Shown here: positions 1 through 12,959 of the stretch, piece after piece | How positions within the stretch are numbered: the first letter of the stretch is position 1 | Layout: every line of letters starts with the position of its first letter | Assembly (NCBI GenBank): GCA_025642075.2 | Contig: JAODUO010001592.1 | Coordinates: 1-64,000 of the forward strand | DNA length: 64,000 nt | Reading direction: 5' to 3' | Source: Ridgeia piscesae | Taxonomy: Eukaryota > Annelida > Polychaeta > Sabellida > Siboglinidae | Program-made: the position numbers and the translations under genes | Notes under the pieces: generated by a model | The model's input: the letters and a program-made list of their open reading frames with translations, nothing else | The model's database searches: none | Told to the model about the DNA's origin: nothing

Positions 1-1933
1 GTTACTTTTACCCAGTTCAAATTGTTATATTTAATAGAGACATTCCACTGTACATATATTTCAGCTAAAAAACAACTATTATTCAGCATGAAGTCGATTT
101 TATAAAGAACATGGGTGGTGATTTTCTTTCTTTATTTAGCCCTCCAGAATTATGCTCCAAACTTTCCCTTTAAATATACCACGCCTATTAAAAGAACAAT
201 CAATATTGACACCACATAGTTAGATAATTAATCTTTCCCCTATATGGCTATAGTTCTACTGGTGTGTTCTATTTATATTTATGATTGACACAATATCAAT
301 AATACAAAAGCATCCCACAGTCGCTACTGTTAATATAATAATGTCCAGTATTTGAAAAACAACAATTAATCTGCATTTTTGTCACAGTTGTGGACAATTT
401 GGAAATTGATTCCTGAAAACAGTTTTAAGCTAGGGCGAAGGACCGAGCCTGTCACTCTGTGTGGGTGTCAGGCTGACATAAATCGGAGAGCCATGACCCC
501 ATATGATATTTGTTTCAAATTGGGAAACCTCACGTTGTGTATAACATATCCGACACTACACCACTGATTTGGAGAATAATTCACGGCATGGCTGTGACTA
601 AGAAGAAACTCGCCGAATCCCGGGATCGAATGCGAGGCCATCAAAATACCTGTCAGTGTTTCGAAGTTTCAGCGAGTTTCGACCACTTGTCAATGTCGCC
701 TCGGCTTGTTACTCGCCTCTGCGTTTCGGCTTCCGCCGGGTCTTCTTTACCAGGTTTACCAGCGCGTTCAGTTCTATCTTGAAAATGTTGGCCCTTATCG
801 TTGCAACCGAAATTCAGCTATTTCTGAACGAAAATCATGTTCGCTTCCCTACCGGGTACACGAAGCGGATGTAAACATCGCGACGCGCCACCTGGCGATT
901 ATTTTAACGGAATTTTAAATACAGATTTGCCCGATCTGAGGCTCAATGAGGCTCAATGAACCAAACATTAGCCACGTCACACATCAGTCAAAATGGCGCG
1001 ACTTACGAACTTTGATAGAAAAGGTGTTCAGATTTTTTTTACTAATAAACCACTGACTTTAAAAATGTGATTACCATTCAGAATAGTTCGTTTTTATTAA
1101 CTCTTTCACGTGCATAGCATGTAACTTTTCCCTTTTGGTTCCCTTTAAGACCACATGGAAATAAACATAATATACTCATGTGCCTAGGTTCTTGTCCCCT
1201 GACATATACTTTATATAGTTTTGGTAGTTTGTGAACATGTATCTACAGTGTCAGGATAATAAACTATTCAGTTGTTTTTATTCTTCGTTTACATACAACT
1301 TACAAACGAACTAAAATGCTGTCTTCATCTCACGTATTATGTATGTGAATGGAACACATAAAATAAATTATAGTAGTACAATAGATTACCTACATTACAC
1401 AAATATATATTTAAAACATTATTTAAAAACCTTCAAATACAAGACTAATGCATTTGACCTGATATGTACATGACTTCCTGACTTCTGACATGGTGTACGC
1501 CACACATGATATACGACTTCATGAAGATTGGCAATGTGTGACAACATGCTTCCTGTGACGTCAAACGTAACAGCAAATGTCATGTCGCTGCAAACATCAC
1601 ATGACAACTTGTGGTACATGAAGCATGAAAATCCATGTGGTGTGGCAGCACATGTCATGTGTGTACCAAATGTCACATGATTGCCGGTGTGATGTTATAT
1701 GACAACATACATATTGTTATGGCAGACATTGTATGTCGACTGGAAGCATACATGGTCAACCAGTGCACCTACAAGAAAAAAGTACAATTTAAATAAATTA
1801 TTATGGGTCTGATATATTTTAAACACAAATCCAAAACAATTCTGTTTTTTTTTACTGAAAAAAGCCCAAAATTGAAAAACGGCCGGTAAATTAAAAAAAA
1901 GTTACTTTTATTTTTTATTTTATTTTTATAAAT
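1..1933. other. No gene found; a CpG-containing block and a CATG-rich block
   Basis: Bases 420-1,010 have more CpG than their surroundings and several short overlapping frames, none recognised. Bases 1,460-1,760 are rich in CATG. The rest is plain AT-rich sequence. Confidence 0.4.
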
Positions 1934-4900
1934 CATCCAGCACATGGTATATCAAATACTAATTAGTTCAAAAACATGAATCCCATTCATTGGGCTTTCA
2001 AATTATGCCTTTCACAGAGAATACATTAGCTTTAGCAAACGTGCTTAGTGGAGATGGGGTGAGTAAGTACAAATGTACTGAGTAAGTGATTTAACATGAG
2101 GAGTACGAGTATCAGAAAACAAATGTACTCGATACGATTACAAATATACACGATTACTTTAGAATGTAATCATGATTACTTTCATGATTATTTTAAATAA
2201 TATCCTGTATCTAACATAAAGGCGACTTTCATAAAATTAGGGCTTTTTGTTTGTTGTTGTGTCACTAATGTTCTAACTGTTTCTTATCCATATCCAGGTG
2301 TTATTATTATTAATAATTAGACGATTTCCAGGTATTCGGAATCATTTAATGGGGTTTAAAATTTAATTTATGGTTTCTGAATAAAATAAAATAGGAGGCA
2401 TTTAAAATTTCAAATACACATGATCAAATCATTACAATAAAAACCTTAAAAAAGGGGGGCATATTAAAAAGAGTATCCAATTCAAATATGTAGTATATCA
2501 GATGGGTCCAGACAGGGGGTTCAAATACATTTGATTTGAAAGTATTTAAATACTTTTTAAATAAATTTGTATTTTATGTTTAAATTAAAAGTATTTGTAT
2601 TTAAATACTTTCCTAAAGTTTTGACTTTTTCAAATGTTTTCAAATACATTGTCAGTATCAACATTTTTTTCACTGTCACATGTAATCCCTGCCAAACTGA
2701 TTACCTTAATACACTGCAACTTCACCCAACAGTGCAAATTACTGAGTGTATCACTAAGCCAGAGATGGAGTAATCGATCGTTATGTTATACTGAGTACGA
2801 GTACTTTTTCAGACTCGACTGATGAGTACGAAGGAAAGTAATCGTTCGATCAGTAATTACCAAAAAATCGACCAGATTACTTCTCACGATTACTTTTTTT
2901 TCATATGAACAGTTGCAAGCAAATATATTAGACAGATAAAATGTCAAATTTTGGGAAAGTATTTAAATACAAATATTTTTAAACCTAAACATCAAATACA
3001 AATACTTAAAAGTATTTAAATACTTTCAAATACAAATTTATTTGACCCCCATCTATTTTCTACATATTTGAATTGGAAAATCTTGAATATGCACCCCTGG
3101 TTTTAAGTGTTGTTATTGTAATGTATTTGATCATGTGTATTTGAAATTTTAAATGCCCCCTTTTGTATTTGATTCAAAACCATAAATTAAATTATTAATC
3201 CAGATTAAATGATTCATCGAATACCTGAGAAAGTCGTCTAATTATTAATAATAATAACATCTGGATAGTGGATAGCAGTAATTAGTTAGAACATTAGTGA
3301 CACAACAACAGAACAAGAATGACACCTAGGGATTCCATGAAAGTCCCCTTTATGTTAGAAACAGGATTTTCTTTAAAAGTAATCATGAAAAATCAGAAAG
3401 TAAAGAAATAAAAAAACAAAGTACATAAGTACCGAACATTCTAATGAAATTTACTTTTTCTCGAGTACATTTTTTTTTCCTGAGTACCGACTCATGCATG
3501 TTCAAAGAAATCGTAAGTACATTTGTATTGTACTACCCATCTCTGGCATCCAGCACATAGTATATCAAATACTAATTAGTTAAAAAACATGAATCCCATT
3601 CATCAGGCTTTCAAATTATGCCTTTCACAGAGAATACATTAGCTTTAGCAAACATGTGCTTAGTGATACATGTCATACATGTCATGGGAAAATTGTTCAA
3701 TATTATGAAAGAATTGTCTACTAAAACATATTTCTGGAAATTTACTTTTGCAGAGTTCACCCATAACACACACAATTGTTATAGAAACATGCTATAAATA
3801 GATATCATATACATACTATGTACATATAATAACATTATGTACAGCACTTTGACCATTTTGGATATTGTGCTTTAGAAATAATAAATATATTACATAAAGT
3901 AACTAGATTATACTTTTTTAAAAAAACCAGTAGATATAATTTTTTTTAAATTTTAATGCTATGTATCTTTACACCAAAAAAGTGGCTAAACTAGTCAGGG
4001 TCCTTGTCACGTGGCTGAGATTTACATGTGCAATTGCGATATGTTTACTCAATTCAATGAAGCGTACTGGCTAGAGATAGTGGTGAATACTTTTCCTTTG
4101 TACAATTAGTATTTTCACATATTAATTTCAGTGTGGAGAATGTTTCCCACATTAGTAGAAATGTTCAATATAACAGGTCTGAGTAATGTATATTAAATTA
4201 TAAATTTTTATAACATAATAAAACAATTATATTACCATGGTATTGAATTTGGAAAGGTATCATCAAAGAGAGTGAACTCACACAATGTCATCGATATCCA
4301 AGCTGATAAAGTTCGAATGTCAACTGTCGAGAGAGGTTGCCCAAAAGGGGTTATGCCATGTTTGACAGACCATGGCATCCACCTTCCATCACCAACTGCA
4401 AAGCTAGTCAGGCTTCACCATATTCGCATGTAACACTCTGCATTCTGCATTGGTCTCTAGTCAGTCAGGGTATCTGCCCGGCATGGAAGCCAGTGTACAC
4501 ACCACCAGATTGTGGAGTCTGTCATGATGCAACACACAGTACAACTGGGATCATTTACTTGGTCGACATTCAAATACATGACATTTAATATGCAGCATAT
4601 TGCAGGCTCATTGTTGTATAATCTTGTCCACAAATACAACTGTCCTGTATAGCATATTAACTTGTTGAACTAGTGGTAGTAAAAATTGTTCAGTTTCTTG
4701 TTGACCTGTAAAGAAAAGCATGTACTGTATTCAATTTCAGTAAACAAAAAAAATGATCATGGTAGTGGAGTTGGGAGAAAAAATGATGCCATGTAATAAC
4801 TATTACATGGTGTACACATATTCATTTTTGACATTTTATGTCAAACATGAATATGTAAGGTTGTCTGGTCAAAGCAAATGTTGGAAATGACAAAATAAGG

Positions 4901-6614
4901 TTAGTGTGATGCCAACAGCACATTCCATCAGAAAATATTCAAGTATTCATAATATGTATGTCTACCTTCTTCAACACTGTATTATTGATTTTTTTAGTCA
5001 TTGCTGCAGTATTTTCCCTGCTATATGATGAGTGAGGTGGACCACCTCAGTGTTTTTCTAAGCCAATTTGCTCAAAATATGCCTCATAGGTATTTCTTGC
5101 TATAAACATTTTCACTTGTAGCTGTGCATTTGTTTCCTCTCTATTTCCCAGGGAATAAGTTAAAACATCCTTCAGAATGCACCATTTTGAAGGTAATTAT
5201 TTTTTATTGATCTACATACTCACATAGTGTATGTGCATTAATGTCTGTGTTGACACACTGGGTGTAATATGCATTATACAAGACTAACAAGAACAAAGGT
5301 CATTCTAGTTTTCCATGTTCAAGATAATATGTGAATGAAAACAATGTGTATTTAAATGGACATATTAAAATATTTTTATAATTTATACGTTGTTGATTGT
5401 TAAAATGTTTAATTTACCTGGATTGATCAGATGTGAGACTCCCACAGACTGCGTATCCTCCCGGATTTGCCATACCCATGTGACTGCCTTAATCTTAGCC
5501 CCTCCTCTGCCTTGTCTCACTTTTGCATTGTAGGGGGCCTGTAGCAATATTATAATTTGAATATATTATGCATTCATATAATGCTGTGATGAAAATGTTG
5601 ATAAATATTTGAAAACAACTGGCACGTGTGAGTTGAAAGGTACCAGGTACATAGACTACAGCCAGGCATCATTGACTACAATGGAAACAAGTGCAAGAAT
5701 GTTATATGTAATACTTGCATTATATAACAGTGTACACCTATTGTATTAACATTTTAATCAATCATCGCTGTCATAAAAATCTAAATTATTTTTCATAAAA
5801 TGTAATGGAAATAACAACATTCAGTAATATATAGTACTGAAATGTGAGTCCAAAACACTGTTTTAATAATTGTGAGATTAATGAATTCTCCGTTTGACGT
5901 TCTGTTAAAGAGATAACGGATGCTCCGCCTAAAAATACAACGCTTCTTGCCCGACCAACAAGAGCCTACTACCAGTCTCCCATGTCAATTTTTTTTATCA
6001 TTCCGTCCCTCCCGTCATCTATTCTCTATGGATATGTACTTTCGCAATTACTAAGTTTATTAACAAGATCCTGCGTAATCAAATACAATACCGGTACATA
6101 TCAACACAGATTGTGTCTGGCTGAGTGATGCCGAGCGATATTGATGGCGACTGTCAACTCAAACTGGCTTGCCCTTTTCAGCGACACTGATAATCTTACA
6201 AGTTAGAAATCCGCGTCGAGTAGACGTTCACAAGAGTGGATTAGCCCCCGCCTACTCGCTCTTGTTGCTAACTGCGATAATGCACTTAATGCGTACCTTC
6301 ATAGAAGAATCACTTTGCCTTTGGAATCTTAGACTTAGTCATGACGCGCAAAAGCACGTGCGATTTTTTATTGTGCCGCAGTAGGTCGATCTCGCATAAA
6401 GCACGTGACCCAAAAAGCAAAGGACGTCGGCAGCTGCTGATTGTTTCGCCAGTTATACCCGATGTAATGGCGATTCTTTTTTTACGATAAAAAAAGAAAA
6501 GTACGCATTTAAAAAATTAACTGACTGTGCATACAATTTAAACTATTAACACATTACACATCTGGTCATAAAAGAACCGGTTTGGCGATTAGCAAACGAT
6601 TGGAGGGAGCAGCT
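1934..6614 (-). mobile_element. TTAA element, copy A (one end visible)
   Basis: Bases 3,548-6,614 are an inverted match to 18,673-21,840. The right end, GGAGGGAGCAGCT at 6,602-6,614, is followed by TTAA, like the ends of copy B. The opposite terminus was not found before base 1, so the element is truncated, rearranged or extends left of the window. A composite palindrome (about 2,059-3,547) interrupts it. Confidence 0.7.
2059..3547. mobile_element. Composite palindromic insertion with duplicated flanks
   Basis: The two halves are inverted copies (for example TAATTAGACGA near 2,316 and TCGTCTAATTA near 3,233). A further start of the same type, AGAGATGGAGTAATCG, sits inside at about 2,762. About 120 bases beginning CATCCAGCACAT are present on both sides in direct orientation (1,934 and 3,548). 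Several GTATTTAAATAC-type palindromes occur. Confidence 0.65.
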
Positions 6615-6618
6615 TTAA

Positions 6619-7379
6619 ATGTTATTATAATTTTAAATTATACCTGCGCGGGCCTCTCATCGCGTGGCAGTCTCTGATTGGCTGTTTACCTCATTCGTTG
6701 CTGGCATGATCTCATTGTCACTGCCACACTGGTAAGTCGTAGTTTATTTGCGTGCATTTCTTTTTTGGAATTTGACCAACATTAAGCAATATTGTTTCGG
6801 TTTTACAACGTGTAGTCTATATTTCATTGCTGGTTACGCAAATGTTAGTAAATGTTAGTTTACAAAAGTGTATTTATCATGATCTACATGTTTTAGATAG
6901 TTTACGTAAATACTTGTGTTGCCTAGACCAGGGCTTGGGCTAGGCCTAGGGCTTTGGTCCTGCGTTAATATAACTTTCACTACAAAACAGTTACACGTTA
7001 TTAATGAGCAAGAGCACGCTTTCCTAAGCTTGTATTAATCAATTTTATTTCTAAAAGTATTCAAATTTATTTATGAAAATGGAATGTATATGTTTATTTT
7101 GATAATCGTATCGGGTTAGGGACGTGGATCGTGGCTTATTTGTTTAAATAAAAAAAATCTTTTGTATGTGTATTTAGCAGGGATGTTCTACAATACAACA
7201 CATTATCACATAGATGAACTTATCTTGTAATATACAAACAACCTTTGTGTTATTTCATCAAAACAGCAGAGCAAACGCATTTTTGTGGTTTGCGTAGTTT
7301 GTCATGCGCACTAGCCCCAAGTCGGTACGGATAATTAAGTCGTTTTTTTGATAAATTTGACGACTGGCTCATGTCATGT
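6619..7379. other. Unassigned AT-rich sequence
   Basis: No gene or defined repeat seen. GGTAAGTCGTAG at 6,731 has a weak counterpart near 15,870. Confidence 0.3.
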
Positions 7380-7640
7380 TGATGGCATGGGCGTACTCAA
7401 CAAAAACGGTGAAGACGAAGGGCGCATTGCAAATGTGTTCTATTAATTTATCAATTGTTCATCAATTTAATGTGTGGATATGTCACTTATGTATTCGGTT
7501 GATTATTTCATGTACCTTTTAAATGTTATTGTAAATAATGTCTATGACAAGGTGGCCAAGTGTTTATATGTCAAATTTATGTTGATTATCGTTCACCAGT
7601 ATTAGTACCCCGAAAATAGTACCATGGACAGTGCCTTTCT
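7380..7640. repeat. Inverted-repeat arm, pairs with 15,295-15,540
   Basis: Shared in reverse orientation: GGGCGTACTC / GAGTACGCCC, and GATTATCGTTCACCAGTATT / AATACTGGTGAACGATAATC. The arms enclose 7.6 kb. Confidence 0.75.
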
Positions 7641-7820
7641 TTTCTTTTTTTCATGAAAAATCTAGACATATTTAAATTTTTATGTGATAAAATAACTAGT
7701 GTCTCCATAGCATAATTAGTATTGGGGTATTACTACAGTTAATCACCCTGTTGTGTTTCACAATAATAATAGGTGGTGATATTTAAAACATAATTAACTT
7801 TTATCCTGAAGCAAGCAAAT

Positions 7821-7901
7821 CAATGACAATGTCAATGTCAATGTCAATGTCAATGTCAATGTCAATGTCAATGACAATGACAATGACAATGACAATGACA
7901 A
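7821..7901. repeat. Hexanucleotide repeat (CAATGT)n changing to (CAATGA)n
   Basis: About seven CAATGT units are followed by about five CAATGA units in the same register. Confidence 0.95.
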
Positions 7902-8061
7902 TGGTTGATTGTTTGTATTTTTTCTTCCAGAATTGTCACTACAAACTATCCAAAATGAATATGAATGGTGATTAAGCTGTTAGAAGTTTAACATTTTCCC
8001 ATGTGCAATGTTTTGAAAATATTTCAGTTAATATTAAGATCTATGATTAAGACACTATATA

Positions 8062-8166
8062 GGGTCATTCAACGCCAAATCAACCAATATCCAGAAATCT
8101 TCCCAGGTTACCATCTCCAGTTTTAATTAAATTTCACACAGCTACACATATATCATAAATATATAT
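8062..8166. mobile_element. Severed fold-back end, GGGTCATTC family
   Basis: GGGTCATTCAACGCCAAATC and the following 80 bases resemble the left arm of the fold-back at 10,209. The complete fold-back at 8,167 interrupts it; its other end was not found. Confidence 0.55.
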
Positions 8167-9708
8167 GGGTCATTCCGTGTGAACGCAACCAGTTGGGTTG
8201 CTGTCATCTCTTAGATTTTTGAATAGATCAGTAAGGTGAGAACCTTTGGTAAGATTAGCAAGAATCCAACATTTGAGCGTTCTAGCTTAAATAGTTTTCA
8301 CGTTACGGCAGTTTGAAATTTCGGACTTTTCGACAGCTTGTTAAATATAAATAATTTTATTCACATTTCACTAGTCAATATCTTCTGTACTTTTTAACCT
8401 GTGTCAATAACATTGTGTGGAGTTGTTCTCTATAATATAAAGATTACATAACTACAATTAGAAAATAAATACAATATATGGTTAATGTGCAGGAAGTGCA
8501 TAAACATCACGATTTATTCAAAATATCACTCGCGGGAGCGTTTTTAGGCCCTAATTGTGAGCAAAATACACACCTTAGACCCAAATTGTAAATATTTGGT
8601 ACCACAACAAAAATTTGTTCAAATCTGATAAATATGGCAGGTCTGGCTGCCTAAAAAATTACCAACTTCCAACCCAAAAAGGTCGATGAGGTGTAGCTTG
8701 TATTATCACAAGTTTTTTTCTTGGTGTTAGTTCATTTCTATAACTCAAATAACTAGTAAGTCCCAGTATCCTTCCGAGCTTCCTTTACCACAAAAATGGC
8801 ATATGTCTGGATGCCCCAAATTTAATTTAACAAATCTATTATGTATTATGTATGTTTTCAGACATTGATTGCAAGATAAATATTGATGGTTCAATTAACT
8901 GTTGTGTCTATTTGATATATATGCATAATATTGTGTATTATCAAAGCAAATATGGCATGCCTGACTGTCTTAATTACGAATACATACACAACTATCATAT
9001 ATTTTATATTTCATTAAAATTAGCAAACTTCCGACCCTAAAAGGTCGATGTAGATTAGAAGGTATTGTTATCAAATTCTTACCAGACATAAACCAATTCT
9101 AAGACAAAATAACAAGTAACTCTCAATATCCTTCCATGCTTCCTTCTCAAGAAGAATGGGGTCCCATTGATACAATTTTTTAAATAAATTGCTTGTGATA
9201 TACGAGAGGGTTTTCAGACATTGATTGCAAGCTAAAAATGGATGGTTAAATGAACTGTTGTGTGTATTACCAAATATGTACAATTTGGGTCTAAGGTGTG
9301 TGTATTTTGCTCACAATCAGGGTCTAAAAACTCTCCCGCGAGTGATATTTTGAATAAATCATGATGTTTATCGACTTGCTGCACTATATTTATGTTCTAA
9401 TTGTAGTTAGGTAATCTTTATATTATAGAGAACAACTCCACACAATGTTATTGACACAGGCTAAAATGTGCAGAAGATATTGACTAGTGAAATGTGAATA
9501 ACATTATTTATTTTTAACAAGCTGTCGAAAAACGTCAAGTCTCACATTTCAAACTACTGTAACTTGAAAACTATTTCAGATAGAACGCTCAAATTTTGGA
9601 TTCTTGCTAATCTTACCAAAGGCTCTCACCAAGCTGATCTATTCAAAAATCTAAGAGATGACAGCAACCAATTTCTGGAATTTTTGTTGCGTTCACTCGG
9701 AATGACCC
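8167..9708. mobile_element. Fold-back element 1, 1,542 bases, long inverted arms
   Basis: Begins GGGTCATTCCGTGTGAACGC and ends GCGTTCACTCGGAATGACCC, flanked by ATAT on both sides. The arms are about 450 bases; between them is a direct repeat of about 360 bases (8,655 and 9,015, each with CAGACATTGATTGCAAG). No transposase. Confidence 0.85.
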
Positions 9709-9856
9709 ATATAGCTATCTAAATAATCGCTAAATTCAAAAGTTTTGTGTTAAATTGTAATTAGTTATAAAGTTTTGGTTCATTGAGTACATAGTCTGTT
9801 ACACCTTTTCTTTGGACTAGCGACCGCAGTAAAAAAAAATTATATGATAGTTTCAG
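9709..9856. other. Short unassigned spacer
   Basis: Nothing recognised. Confidence 0.3.
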
Positions 9857-10204
9857 TGTTACAAACTTTCAAAAATGGACTTTTGTTCACTCCAGAATAA
9901 CATTGTTCATGTTTTAGGGTACAGCTACAACTTTCATCATCATCATCGTCTACATTCATCACATACCGTATATATTACCTGTTTTGAAGTATATACCTAT
10001 AGGTCTTTCTGTAAAAGAAAGCTCGTCAGAATAAGCGTAATATTCACATGTGGCTGGGGTCCAAATATGACAAGAAAATATACACTTTTAAAAGAATGCC
10101 CACATAATTTGGCCATGTGGGCAATTATCCAGCAATATGAGCTTTTAATATGATTAACATACATATACCGTGGTAACCTATATCTTTGTCAAGTTTTAAC
10201 TTGT
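9857..10204. repeat. Interspersed repeat F, copy 1 (split by fold-back 2)
   Basis: Shares ordered blocks with 11,548-11,875 and, inverted, with 12,960-13,870: ATATACCTATAGGTC, TTTGGCCATGTGGGCAATTA, CAAGTT-TAACTTGTG. It resumes at 11,471 beyond the inserted fold-back. Confidence 0.75.
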
Positions 10205-10208
10205 GGTC

Positions 10209-11470
10209 GGGTCATTCCATGTCAAATCAATCACTCAAAACATCACCTGACTCCAATTTTGATGAAATTTAATACAGTTCGCTTATGCGAGAATAAAAAA
10301 TAAAATAAAAACCTAGGTCAAGTATCATGATAGATATACCTGGTAGGTCACTGAACTTTGACCCAGATCGCATACTGACCGCTACATTAATGCCTGTAAC
10401 TCTGCTACTAACAAAGCTAGAGAAACAACCAATATATCATTGGAAAGCCAATAAACATAATCCTGAAAATCCCTGAAAATATTAGAGTGAGCAAATAATA
10501 ATGTTCAGAGATACATTAAATTAAGTACACCCGTGGATGAAAAAATGCACCAGGATAGCACTGTATAACCCAATATGAACATACAGCACAGTCTCTAATA
10601 TGTAAATCATATATGTATATGTGCTCACTAATTACACATTTCATTACTTCACCTTTTTCAGATCACTTCACATATTATCTCTCAGTCTAATGAAACTGCA
10701 ATCATCACACATGAAGCTGATCAATTGTCAATACAATTCAATCTGCAATACTTACCATAAAATGATGTATTATGCAATACAAGTTGGTCATTTGTATCCT
10801 TTTACATTGCTCTTTATGCCAGAAATCACATAACATTACAGACAAAATTATTTACATGTGCATGATCTTGTCCCTCTGATGGATAATTGCATAACAATAA
10901 CCCCTGGTATATTGAATAGCAATTATATAATGAGTGAGCATATATTCATATATGGGTTTATACATCAGACATTGTGCTGTATGTTTGTATTGCACAGGTT
11001 ATACAGTGCTATCTCGTGTAATTTTCATCCACAGGTGTACTTAATTTAATGTATCTCTGAAACTGATTATATGCCCACTCTAATAGTTTCAGGGACTCTT
11101 CTGCACTAGTATAGGATACTGTGTACAAAATATTAGCAAAATCAGATGATACATTTGTGGGTATCTGAGGTCAAACGTCACATTTACACTGTTTTAATTT
11201 TATGGCAGTTATAATGCGCATGTTTATTGGCTTTCCAATGATATATTGTTTGTTTCTCTAGCTTTATTAATAGCATTACTGTAGCGGTCAGTATGCAAAT
11301 CGGATCAAAGTTCAGTGACCTATATCTTAAGTGATATTTGACCTAGATTTTAATTTATTTTTTATTTTGATATACTAATGTGAACCAACAACTGTACTAA
11401 ATTTCATTAAATTTGGAGTCTGTTGATGCAACAAATTGCCAAAAGTGATTGATTTGACATAGAATGACCC
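10209..11470. mobile_element. Fold-back element 2, 1,262 bases
   Basis: Begins GGGTCATTCCATGTCAAATC and ends GATTTGACATAGAATGACCC, flanked by GGTC on both sides (10,205 and 11,471). The arms pair nearly to the centre. The uninterrupted counterpart of its target is visible in repeat F copy 2 (about 11,850-11,885). Confidence 0.87.
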
Positions 11471-11612
11471 GGTCTAATATCGTTCAACTTCAACTAATTC
11501 TATGTTTTTGCAATAAATCTTTGTCATGATTTTGGAATGCAGATAACATGATTAATTTTGAAGTTATTCTACAATATGCAACGGTACTGACACAATCTGA
11601 TCACTCATCACA

Positions 11613-11650
<38 letters not shown>

Positions 11651-11890
11651 CCTGGTTTGAAATATATACCTATAGGTCCTATTCTAATAGAAAGCTTGTC
11701 AGATTAAGCATAATATGCACGTGTGGCTGTTGTCCAAACATGACAAGAAGATATAAATTGTTAACAAAATCAGAGGTGATTTGGCCATGTGGGCAATTAC
11801 CTAAAACATGATCTTTAATATGATTAATATACGTGTATATTTGTCAAGTTATAACTTGTGATCTGAAATCATTCAACTTCAAATAATGAT
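11471..11890. repeat. Repeat F, end of copy 1 and copy 2, with (TA)n
   Basis: Contains a TA run at 11,616-11,649 and the same block order as copy 1, ending CTTGTGATCTGAAATCATTC. Confidence 0.7.
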
Positions 11891-12430
11891 GTGTTGATGA
11901 TATTCCCTCTTCGGCACCTAAGAACATGATCGGCAACTATTAATTAAGCACAAATTCAAAATATTCCAGTAATGGTAGTTATTTTATTCATCAATTGCTA
12001 AATAACTATATTTTAATCAAAAGTAGTATTATCTAACATGGAATATATAAATAATAAAACAATTCTCACAAAACAATGAGAAGTATCACTGTGATTGATT
12101 CCTATAACACTGGCTGGCTTGGTTGTCTGGCTTTGCTTGGGGGAAATGTCCACACAAAACAGCCTGCCTCTGTGATAAAATAAATTTCTGCAAATTCAGT
12201 TTTTCTGTAGGGCGTGATCCTATGCATTAAAATATGATCTATTGCCAATCATTTACACTGACATCAGAGCCTATTTTATTTACAAAAGTGCTGTTGGCAT
12301 GCATAAATAAAAACAATGAATATTTATCAAAATATTACAATGTCAATGCATTTAAATCTGACTTTAATTGCTAGGTCCAATTTTGATCTATGTTAAGCCC
12401 ACGTAGTAGTGGCACATTGTTGCTTAAGAC
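11891..12430. other. Unassigned AT-rich sequence
   Basis: No gene or repeat recognised. Confidence 0.3.
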
Positions 12431-12915
12431 TAATTTATCATAATGGCAAATATTGCATCATCATTCTAATTCTAATGTAATATGAACGTTAATGTGAATG
12501 TTAAGCTTGTTAGTGTTGGTGATCGTTCCTTCAATGTGATTGGACCTCAACTATGGAATTTGCTGCCAATTCATATAAAGTGTAGTGGAAACAAACAGAC
12601 CCTAAAGACGTACATGTTCAAAGCAGAATACTGCAACATTTTCTTTTCTTTCAGCCTTTACTATAATTTAACTCCTATGTGTTATCAACCCATTATTATG
12701 TATAATTATATGTAAATATTGCTTAGATACATTTTATTCATTTAATTTATTGAAGTGATTTGACTGTTTTCATAAAAATTATATCATGTTTGTTTTCTCC
12801 TTATTGTGCTTATATATGTTCTATGTTTAATGTTTAGGTTATTAGTCTTGTACTGCGCTTTGAGCATATTATTGGAAATTGCGCTTTAAGCAATTGCAAA
12901 TAAAAATAATAACTG
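12431..12915 (+). mobile_element. 3' end of a LINE (C-terminus and 3' UTR)
   Basis: The frame reads VGDRSFNVIGPQLWNLLPIH then KTYMF, the usual last segment of Jockey/CR1/L2-type ORF2 proteins. Downstream GCGCTTTGAGCATATTATTG and ATTGCGCTTTAAG, then an AATAAAAATAAT tail, resemble LINE 3' UTR ends. The upstream part of the element is missing. Confidence 0.65.
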
Positions 12916-12959
12916 TTTCTTGAAAATACTTATTTTTTAATTGATAGATATGTTTAACT

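Noticed and set aside
379..918. Four overlapping plus-strand frames near the left edge
   Set aside because: Short, in all three phases, no motif, no splice sites that join them convincingly.
6169..6384. 71-codon frame in TTAA copy A as transposase remnant
   Set aside because: The matching frame in copy B is shifted and no transposase motif is readable.
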